From contig JAGBSL010000021.1 of assembly GCA_017631875.1 (NCBI GenBank), positions 1 to 64,000 of the forward strand: a stretch of 64,000 bases of DNA. The letters run 5' to 3'. Positions within the stretch are counted from its first letter, which is position 1. Every line of letters starts with the position of its first letter. The notes under the pieces are model-generated. The model did not search any database. It was given only the letters and a program-made list of their open reading frames with translations, and was not told where the DNA came from. The position numbers and the translations under genes were made by a program. The stretch is from Bacteroidales bacterium (lineage in GTDB: Bacteria; Bacteroidota; Bacteroidia; Bacteroidales; UBA932). Of the stretch, positions 53,619 to 61,160 are shown piece after piece.

Positions 53619-56513
53619 TTATTTTGTCAGGAGGCGGAACTCGCCCTCTTTGAGGGTGATTGTTCCTGAGACTGTGCCGCCGTTGATCTGGTCGGTCCAG
53701 TTGCCTGAAGGTACGGTGTAGGTTGTCTGTCCCTTACCGAAGTTTCCGACTACGTGGAAGGTCTTGCCGTCTGCTGTACATGTGATCTTCTTGAGGTTGC
53801 CGGTCGGAGTCCATGTGAACGAAGCGTCGCTGTCGAAGAAGCGAGGGTTCTCGCGACGGAACTTCAGGAGTGCCGCATAAGTGTCATAGAGTGCCTTGCG
53901 GGCTGGAACCGCCATGTACTGCTCGGTCACAACCGGCTTCTCGCCTGTGCGGTCGTTGTAGTCGATGCTGTAGTCATATCCGATCTCACCGAACTGCCAG
54001 ATCATCTTCGGACCAGGAACTGTGAGGAAGAACGCTGCGGAAGCACCTGCACGGCGCATTGCCACAGTGAAAGGATCCTCGGCAGCACCTCCGCCTGTAC
54101 CAGGATTTACTGAAGGGTCAGCCGGACGCTGACCAGGGCTCATGAGCCATACCTTCTCAGCTGCAAGGCTGAAGTATATGTCATATGTACCTGCAGCAGG
54201 AACAGCCATATCCTGTGAGCCTGCACCGAGAGTCAGCTTGTACTCCTTGTTGAGAGGGAGCTTGTAACCCTTAGTTGAAGCACCGTAGTTGAATGAATCA
54301 TTCCACATGCTGTTTCCACGGATCTTGAACATGTCGTCAGCCTTGAAGGCAACGTTCTTCGCGCTGAAGAATGCGCCGTCTGCACTTAGAGTGATATCCG
54401 GAGAACTGCCCCATGAAGTGAGCGTACCGCATATACCCCATGTAACCGAAGATGCATCAGCGCCTGCGCCGTAGCAGATACGTTCCTCATCGTGGCTCTC
54501 CATGTAGCTTACCCAGCCGCCGTAAAGGCCTGCTGTCCTCTCATATGAGCCTGAGAAGTCACCGCTTCCGCCGCCAACTGCCGAGCGGTAAGAACCGTTC
54601 ATATTTCTCCAGAGCTTGATACCGTGCTCAGCGAGGACCTTCTCCTCTGACCAGTCAGCAAGGTGCTCGAAGATAACCACAGCGTCAGAGTTAACTGACC
54701 AGATGTGGTCTGCATAGCCCTTGAGGATATCTACACGTGACTGATCATAACGTCCCCATGCTGCGACATCTCCATTGTCACCACCTGTATCTGTCTGAGT
54801 GAATCCCTTGGTAAGGTCGAAACGGAATCCGTCGACATCATACTCTGTGAGGAGATACTCGAGGCTTCTCTTCACATGATCCTTGACCATCGCATTCTCA
54901 TGGTTCATGTCATGGTAGACATTATATGGGTGCTTTGCGTACTCGTTGAACCAAGGGTTGTTTGACGCAGTGCGGTTTCCACCGGCATCCCACCAGAGCT
55001 TAGCCCAAGGGTGCGAGCCTGTCGCGTGGTTGTATACAACGTCCACGATTACAGCGATTCCGCGTGCATGACACTCGTCAATGAACTCCTTGTACTCCTC
55101 GCGTGTACCATAGTACTTGTCGAGAGCAAACCAGTGATTAGGGTTGTATCCCCAGCTGAGGTTGCCGTCAAACTCCTGGATAGGCATGAGCTCTACCGCA
55201 TTGACACCGAGGTTCTCGATATAGTCAAGCTGCGACATTGCGCCTGCGATGTCCTGCGATGTTGTAAAGTCACGGAAGAGCATCTCGTAGATAACGAGGT
55301 CGTTCTTGTCCTCCACCTTGAAATCCTTGTGCTTCCATGCATACTCAGGTCTGTTGATCTGGAAAGCGGAAACAAGCTGCTTTGCACCTGCAGGGAAGGC
55401 AGGAACTCCGTCGATATACTGATCGTTCCACTGGTCGTAAACGATTTCTGTGTATGGGTCACTCAAATATGTGTCGTTACCAGATGAGTTACCCAGACGA
55501 TACTGGAAACGGTACTCATTGTCAGCGTCAAAGCCGTCAAGAGTGATCCACCACTTTCCTGTCGTAGGGTCATAGTACATAGATCCCTCTGGAACTCTTG
55601 TCCAGTTGTTCCAATCACCCACAATGAAGCAGTACTCATGTCTCTTGCCTGCGGTGTCCATGTCATGGAGAACGAAAGTCACTGTGCCGTCAGCATTATA
55701 GTTGATTCCGTCCTTGACACCTTCCGGAACTCTCTTAGTCTTAACTTCACCTGGATCAAACTCCTCAGCCTGATACTTGTTGTCCTGGACTGCGCAGAAC
55801 TGGTCAGCCTCGTGGCTCTTTGTATTTCCGTCCGCTGTTCTTACGATAAGTGCGATCTTGGTTACAGGGGTCTCGCCGCTGCCGAAGTACTCGCGGATAG
55901 AAGGCTCCATCCTGAACTCCCAGTGGTTATCTGCAACCTTTGTGAAGTGTGTCTTCTCCTCTGTTGTACCCCATTCGGTAGGAACAAACTGCCAATCACC
56001 GTCCACAACGACTCCGAAGTGGCCGTAGAGCTCGCCTGTATGGCCATAGAGCGGGTTGCCCGCCTCCGGCTTGAAGATGATCGTACATGGCTTGTCTGCA
56101 TCTGGATATGCAGGATCCACTGAAATTCCGGAAGTCGGATCCGGAGTAGCAGCACCTTCAGGAGGAGTGATGATCTCCTCAGCTGTTCCCGGTGCCTGCC
56201 TTACAGTCACTTTAACAGACTGTCCGGCGCAGCTGAATACGATTTCACCTGTACGCTCCGCAGGCGAGTTAGCTGTTACCGTTACCTCAACCGGACCTGA
56301 TGACTTGCCGTATGTCTTGGAAGTCTTGATCCATGAACCGCCATCGGCGATCTTAAGCGCCCATGTATCCGAAGCAGTGACTGTTACGGTCTGGCTGCCG
56401 GCCTCACCGCTGAACTCCAGCGAAGTCGGAGTCACGGTGAACTGCTCGAGAGGTTTCTGACAGCCTGCCACAATGAGGGCTGCCATAAAAATCAGAGAAA
56501 AGATTCTTTTCAT
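53619..56513 (-). CDS. Multidomain GH13 amylase lipoprotein (SusG-like) with a starch-binding module inside the barrel
   Basis: The 964-residue protein starts with a lipoprotein signal (MAALIVAGC). A BACON domain follows (22-106, FTVTPTSLEFSGEAGSQTVT), then a beta-domain (130-245), a CBM48-like domain (about 275-365, YCFIVGDWNNWTRVPEG) and the GH13 barrel from 405: VIVDVVYNHA, GFRFDLTKG (D566), VVIFEHLAD (E616), MESHDEERI (D675). Between this last Asp and the eighth strand (AAFFLTVPGPKMIWQFGEIG, 826 on) sits a SusE/F-type module, about 688-798 (WGICGTLTSWGSSPDITLSA to KVWLMSPG). SusG of Bacteroides also has a module inside its barrel, but at strand 3. Probable surface enzyme that makes the first cuts in starch. 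Confidence 0.94.
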   Translation of the reverse strand: MKRIFSLIFMAALIVAGCQKPLEQFTVTPTSLEFSGEAGSQTVTVTASDTWALKIADGGSWIKTSKTYGKSSGPVEVTVTANSPAERTGEIVFSCAGQSVKVTVRQAPGTAEEIITPPEGAATPDPTSGISVDPAYPDADKPCTIIFKPEAGNPLYGHTGELYGHFGVVVDGDWQFVPTEWGTTEEKTHFTKVADNHWEFRMEPSIREYFGSGETPVTKIALIVRTADGNTKSHEADQFCAVQDNKYQAEEFDPGEVKTKRVPEGVKDGINYNADGTVTFVLHDMDTAGKRHEYCFIVGDWNNWTRVPEGSMYYDPTTGKWWITLDGFDADNEYRFQYRLGNSSGNDTYLSDPYTEIVYDQWNDQYIDGVPAFPAGAKQLVSAFQINRPEYAWKHKDFKVEDKNDLVIYEMLFRDFTTSQDIAGAMSQLDYIENLGVNAVELMPIQEFDGNLSWGYNPNHWFALDKYYGTREEYKEFIDECHARGIAVIVDVVYNHATGSHPWAKLWWDAGGNRTASNNPWFNEYAKHPYNVYHDMNHENAMVKDHVKRSLEYLLTEYDVDGFRFDLTKGFTQTDTGGDNGDVAAWGRYDQSRVDILKGYADHIWSVNSDAVVIFEHLADWSEEKVLAEHGIKLWRNMNGSYRSAVGGGSGDFSGSYERTAGLYGGWVSYMESHDEERICYGAGADASSVTWGICGTLTSWGSSPDITLSADGAFFSAKNVAFKADDMFKIRGNSMWNDSFNYGASTKGYKLPLNKEYKLTLGAGSQDMAVPAAGTYDIYFSLAAEKVWLMSPGQRPADPSVNPGTGGGAAEDPFTVAMRRAGASAAFFLTVPGPKMIWQFGEIGYDYSIDYNDRTGEKPVVTEQYMAVPARKALYDTYAALLKFRRENPRFFDSDASFTWTPTGNLKKITCTADGKTFHVVGNFGKGQTTYTVPSGNWTDQINGGTVSGTITLKEGEFRLLTK

Positions 56514-56544
56514 TTCTAAATGCTTGGTTTGAATTAATTTGAAA

Positions 56545-56570
56545 CCAGCGGTCCGGTCAGGGGCCGCTGG
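56545..56570 (-). promoter_or_regulatory. Hairpin between the SusE/F-like and amylase genes
   Basis: CCAGCGG (56545-56551) pairs with CCGCTGG (56564-56570). On the minus strand only TTTC follows, so it is more likely a stability or attenuation hairpin within the operon than a terminator. Confidence 0.45.
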
Positions 56571-56578
56571 CTTGAATA

Positions 56579-59500
56579 TTAGTTTGCAGGAGTTGTTCCT
56601 GGAGTCATGAAGTATGCAGTCTTAGCATCTGCGCTAAGGTACACGTCATAAGTTCCGGCAGTAGGGAACATATTGCCAGAGCCCTTTGCGACAGAGATTG
56701 CTGTGTTAGCCGATTTGAATGTACCCACACGCTCATTCTGCCAGTTTGCGTCTCCGACGAACTTCATTCCCTTTCCATCAGCCTGGAAATTCTTGAATAC
56801 ATACCATGTTCCTTCAGATGACATCTTGTAAGCAGAATCAGCAGGCTTCCAGCCGTTGAAGTCACCTACAAGATACCATGTATCTGTAAGAGGAGCAACA
56901 GGAGTACCAGTCTTAGCCTCCGCGATATCCTTACCAGGAGTCATGATATAAACCTTAGTGTTTGTAAGGTCGAACCAGATGTCATATGTGCCTGCAGCAA
57001 GTGTCATGTTACCTGAACCGCCACCTGTGATCACCTTGTATACATGGTCTACCTCTACATTACCTGCTGTCTCTACACCATAGTTAGCTGTATCGACCCA
57101 AGCGCCGTTTGCGCGGATCTTGAAGCTACCTGCTGGCATCTCCACGTTACGTGCAACGAAAAGGCCCTCGGTTGGAGTTGTGTACATGGTGATATCTGGA
57201 GCATTCCAGCCATTAACATCACCTACGATACCCCACTCTGAAGCAACGCCCTCGAACTCAGGCTCCTCTGGCTTAGGCTCCTCACCTGGAGTCTGGCCAG
57301 GGGTAAGGCCTTCAGCCATAACGTAAACCTTAGCAGCGTCAAGGCTCATGTAAACATCGTATGTACCTGCAGCGATAGAGAAGTTCTTACCGTTGTTAAC
57401 GATCTCATACTCAGTGTTTGCTGCAAGCTCGAACGGCTCAACGTCACCTGTAGCACCACGGTTGATGTCCCAGCTTCCAGCGTTGAACTTGAAGCCGTCA
57501 CCGTCAGCAACGAAGCCCTTGAATACAAACCATTCAGCCTCCTTGGTCATTGTGTAGGCAGCATCAGCAACAGTCCAGCCATTGAAGTTACCTACAAGGT
57601 ACCATGTAAGCTCTGTTGGATCTGGCTCTGGTTCTGGCTCTGGAGTTACAACCTCACCACCAACAGCCTCAGAAATAGGCTTGCCAGGAGTCATGATGTA
57701 AACCTTAGAGTTTGTAAGGTCGAACCAGATGTCATATGTACCTGCAGTGAGAGTCATGTTGCCTGATCCGCCACCGCAGATAAGGTCGTATGCGTGGTCA
57801 ACCTCTACAGCGCCAGCAGCAGCAAGACCGTAGTTTGCTGTGTCATCCCAAACACCGTTTGCACGGATCTTGAAGCCACCGTCCGGCATCTCTGCCTTGT
57901 AAGCTACGAAGAGACCCTCAGTAGCTGTCTTGTACATTGTGATGTCTGGAGCAGCCCAGCCGTTTACATCACCTACGATACCCCACTCAGAAGCCTCTGG
58001 AGCAGCTCCGCCACCTGGGTATGAACCGTCGTTGATGAACCATGCCTTAGCGTTAGCCTCATCAAGGTAAACGTCGTATGTTCCCTCAGCGATAGTGAAG
58101 TTCTTACCGTTGGCAACGAGCTCGAGCTCAGTGTTTACAGCGATCTCTACAGGCTCAACCTCGCCTGGAGCACCGAAGTTAACATCCCAGCCACCATCCT
58201 TGCGGAACTTCACCTGGCCTGAGAGTGCAACACCCTTAGCTGTGAGGAATGTACCGTCAGAAGCGAGCATTACATCAGCCTCAGCACCCCAGCCGTTGTA
58301 CTCACCTACAAGGCCCCAGCCAAGAACTGGAGTTGGCTCTGGCTCTGGTTCAGGAGTTGTGTTGCCACCTACTGGCTCTTCCTTACCGAACATGCCTGCG
58401 TTGAGCTCGATTGTCATCGCAGCAGGGTTGTTCATATTAGCATAGATACGATAGTTACCTGCCTTAGCCTCAAGGTTGCCATCGCCATTTGAAACTGTCA
58501 TTCCAAATGCCTCAGCGCCCCAGTTAAGAGCCCAATCAGCATCAGCGCGAAGCTTGAACTGGCCATCCTCGGCAAACTCGACGTCAGCGTAGAATCTCTG
58601 CTTTTCAGCATTGAAATTCATAACAACATCAGCTGCCCATCCGTTGAATGAACCGATCACACCAATCTGATTGAATGAGAAGTTCTTGACAAGCTTAGGA
58701 GTTGCCTTGTCGAGTGTAAGGCTGTAGAATCTGTGAGTAGTGTAAGCAGAAATGTTGTCACCGCCACCTGATACGAGTGGAAGCTCAGCAGCCTCAGGAG
58801 CCTGTGCCTCACCTGCAGGGACAGAGAACTCATTGTTACCCCATGCCTCGCCTACGAACTTGAACTGGAGAGCAGAAACATCCTCACCGAAATCGATCAC
58901 ACCGCTGTACTTAGCGTCTGTGCCCTCGAAGTCGAATACGAACTGTCCCTTGCCTGGAGTCCAGTTGTTGTATGCGTAGCTACCTGCAACGGTAAGCTTA
59001 GGATACTGCTTCTCAGCTGCAGTCACCTTGCATGATACTGCTACAGAGTTAGAGTATACAGGAGCATACTCACCGACCTTTGCAGCGACAGTGAAGAGAA
59101 CGTCCTCAGCAACACCGTCGTTGAGCTTGAGGTCGTTGAAAAGGATTGCATTGAGAGCCTCGTACTCAATCTCAGAAGAGATCTTGCCAGCCTCAATAGC
59201 CTCAGCGTTTGCTGTGATACCTGAAGTAATGGTAACCTTTGTATCAGGATTTGCGGCAGTTGCAGCCTCGAGTGAGTAGTTCACCTGAGTCATCACGCCG
59301 TAGTCAGCCAAAGACCATGTGAAGGCAACCTTACCGTCCACCATGTTTGATGGAGTGATCTCGATAGGTCCCTCAACAGCCTCGAGAACAGGAGCAACGA
59401 CATCCTCAGGAGCCGCGATCTGCACCATATCTGGCTTCTGGCAACCTGCGATCATACCGAGCGCAGCAGCCATTGAAAGGAAATATTTTGTAATTTTCAT
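56579..59500 (-). CDS. SusE/SusF-like outer-membrane lipoprotein with seven starch-binding-type modules
   Basis: The 973-residue protein has a lipoprotein signal (AAALGMIAGC) and an Ig-like SusE N-terminal domain (about 25-165). Seven modules follow, with starts near residues 168 (TVAGSYAYNNWTPGKGQ), 277 (IGVIGSFNGWAAD), 393 (WGLVGEYNGWGAE), 504 (EWGIVGDVNGWAAPDITMYK), 631 (WYLVGNFNGWTVAD), 754 (EWGIVGDVNGWNAPDITMYT) and 873 (WYLVGDFNGWKPAD). Linkers are Pro/Glu-rich (TPEPEPEPTP). Bacteroides SusE and SusF have about two or three such modules each, so this is a long form. Modules 4+5 and 6+7 look like a duplicated pair. It sits between SusD and the amylase and should hold starch at the cell surface. 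Confidence 0.94.
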   Translation of the reverse strand: MKITKYFLSMAAALGMIAGCQKPDMVQIAAPEDVVAPVLEAVEGPIEITPSNMVDGKVAFTWSLADYGVMTQVNYSLEAATAANPDTKVTITSGITANAEAIEAGKISSEIEYEALNAILFNDLKLNDGVAEDVLFTVAAKVGEYAPVYSNSVAVSCKVTAAEKQYPKLTVAGSYAYNNWTPGKGQFVFDFEGTDAKYSGVIDFGEDVSALQFKFVGEAWGNNEFSVPAGEAQAPEAAELPLVSGGGDNISAYTTHRFYSLTLDKATPKLVKNFSFNQIGVIGSFNGWAADVVMNFNAEKQRFYADVEFAEDGQFKLRADADWALNWGAEAFGMTVSNGDGNLEAKAGNYRIYANMNNPAAMTIELNAGMFGKEEPVGGNTTPEPEPEPTPVLGWGLVGEYNGWGAEADVMLASDGTFLTAKGVALSGQVKFRKDGGWDVNFGAPGEVEPVEIAVNTELELVANGKNFTIAEGTYDVYLDEANAKAWFINDGSYPGGGAAPEASEWGIVGDVNGWAAPDITMYKTATEGLFVAYKAEMPDGGFKIRANGVWDDTANYGLAAAGAVEVDHAYDLICGGGSGNMTLTAGTYDIWFDLTNSKVYIMTPGKPISEAVGGEVVTPEPEPEPDPTELTWYLVGNFNGWTVADAAYTMTKEAEWFVFKGFVADGDGFKFNAGSWDINRGATGDVEPFELAANTEYEIVNNGKNFSIAAGTYDVYMSLDAAKVYVMAEGLTPGQTPGEEPKPEEPEFEGVASEWGIVGDVNGWNAPDITMYTTPTEGLFVARNVEMPAGSFKIRANGAWVDTANYGVETAGNVEVDHVYKVITGGGSGNMTLAAGTYDIWFDLTNTKVYIMTPGKDIAEAKTGTPVAPLTDTWYLVGDFNGWKPADSAYKMSSEGTWYVFKNFQADGKGMKFVGDANWQNERVGTFKSANTAISVAKGSGNMFPTAGTYDVYLSADAKTAYFMTPGTTPAN

Positions 59501-59520
59501 ATTCTTAAACTGTTATAAGA

Positions 59521-61143
59521 CTATCTTGCGTAACCAGGGTTCTGGTCAAGATCAAGGTTAGTTGCAAGCTCAGTTGAAGGAACCGGGAACACATTGAAGT
59601 GTGCAGGAAGATCCTGTCCACCGAAGTTACCGCCCTTGTATGTCCAGTTGTAACCAGAGATCCACTTGCCGTAACGGATAAGGTCTGTACGACGGTGAGC
59701 CTCCCACATGAGCTCGCGAGCACGCTCTGCCATCAGGAAGTCAGCGTCGATAGCTGCAGGAGCTGCTACGCCAGCGCGCTCAGCAAGAGCCGCAACCTGT
59801 GCAGAAGCATCTCCGCCTGCATGCATACAAGCCTCAGCATAGATGAGGTGGATCTCACCGAGACGGATGAGAGGCCAGTCGATGTCTGAGAAGTTCTTTG
59901 TCGCTGCAGTACCCGCATATTCAACCGCGTCCATATCGTGAGGAACGTTGTTGTACTTGATGCATGACCATCCGTTGAGGAATGTATTGAGGTTATCCTG
60001 CATTGACTGAGTACGTCCCTTGATATAGAAGTACTGTCCACGCTTGTCAGCGATTGTATACTCGCCTGTTGCGAAGTCAGCGGCTGTAGGAGCGAAGTAA
60101 GTCTGAACATAGTGATCAGGAACACGGTTACCTGCCCAACCACCGTTGATACCTGTGATGTTCACAGCACCGTCATCTCCTGAAAGTGTAGAGAGGGTGA
60201 GGTATGTTGTACCACCGTATGACTGAGTGTGCTCAGCATTGTATGAAGCTGCGAAAAGCATCTCCTTCTTAGCATCAGGGTTCTCGCCGTTATCACCGCG
60301 GAAAAGCTCAGCGTGAGTTGGAGCAAGAGCGTAACCAAGACCATAGATCTTCTCGCAAGTAGTCTTAGCCTCTGGCCACATTTCCTTACCAGCATATACC
60401 TTAGCATTGAGATATACGCGTGCGAGGAGACCGAGAACAGAACCCTTGTCAGCACGTGGATAGTTTGACTGAGCTGCAGGCATTGCGCTTTCCTCAGATG
60501 CGAGGTCTTTGAGCTCGCTTACGATGAACTCGAAGATCTCGGCAGCAGGCTTCTGTGGAGGGTTGTATCCGCCACCGAACTGAGTTGTCTCAGTCGAGAA
60601 AGGAACCTGTCCGAAAGTATCCATAGCCGCCCAGTAGAAATATGCACGGAGGAAGCGGGCCTCAGCGCGATACTCCTGAACCTTAGCCTTCACGTCTGCA
60701 GAGCAGCCACGGAGAGAGAGGTTCTCGTCTGAAGTCTGGCGGAGATACTCGTTTACATAAGTGATACCCTGGAGAGTACGTACGTACACTGCGTAAACAG
60801 CGTCGTTGAGGACGTCGCCCTTCCAAGTACAGTTGTTGAGGTCGTTTACCCATGCGTCACCCCAAGCACACTTTGCAGCGTCTGCGGTAACCTCCTGAGT
60901 TGACCAGAATGCACGGATGAACTCCGATGCACCACCGTCAGCGACCTGAAGGTCCTGAGTGTTGTTAGATACGAGCTGGAAATAGATCTTGGTAAGACCC
61001 TGCACGTAGCCTTCCTCGTCAGCGCCGTAAGCGGTCTCCGAAGTCACGTCGGTCTCATTCAACGGAATGGTGTTGAGGTCTCCGACGCAGGCTGTAAGCA
61101 TTGCAGCAGCTGCCACTGCGGAAAATATATTCTTAAGTTTCAT
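59521..61143 (-). CDS. SusD-family starch-binding lipoprotein, first copy
   Basis: I choose the ATG at 61143 (540 residues, MKLKNIFSAVAAAAMLTAC). On the mRNA strand AGGAGG lies nine nt upstream of it, an unusually clear Shine-Dalgarno sequence for this phylum; ATGs at 61149 and 61161 are also in frame, and the latter overlaps the SusC stop (TAATG). SusD features are ADGGASEFIRAFWSTQEVTA, NEYLRQTSDENLSLRG and LLARVYLNAKVYAGKEMWPE, and near the C-terminus FLMAERARELMWEAHRRTDL. It should bind starch as the lid of the SusC at 61161. Confidence 0.95.
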   Translation of the reverse strand: MKLKNIFSAVAAAAMLTACVGDLNTIPLNETDVTSETAYGADEEGYVQGLTKIYFQLVSNNTQDLQVADGGASEFIRAFWSTQEVTADAAKCAWGDAWVNDLNNCTWKGDVLNDAVYAVYVRTLQGITYVNEYLRQTSDENLSLRGCSADVKAKVQEYRAEARFLRAYFYWAAMDTFGQVPFSTETTQFGGGYNPPQKPAAEIFEFIVSELKDLASEESAMPAAQSNYPRADKGSVLGLLARVYLNAKVYAGKEMWPEAKTTCEKIYGLGYALAPTHAELFRGDNGENPDAKKEMLFAASYNAEHTQSYGGTTYLTLSTLSGDDGAVNITGINGGWAGNRVPDHYVQTYFAPTAADFATGEYTIADKRGQYFYIKGRTQSMQDNLNTFLNGWSCIKYNNVPHDMDAVEYAGTAATKNFSDIDWPLIRLGEIHLIYAEACMHAGGDASAQVAALAERAGVAAPAAIDADFLMAERARELMWEAHRRTDLIRYGKWISGYNWTYKGGNFGGQDLPAHFNVFPVPSTELATNLDLDQNPGYAR

Positions 61144-61160
61144 TGTCATTTTCCTCCTCA

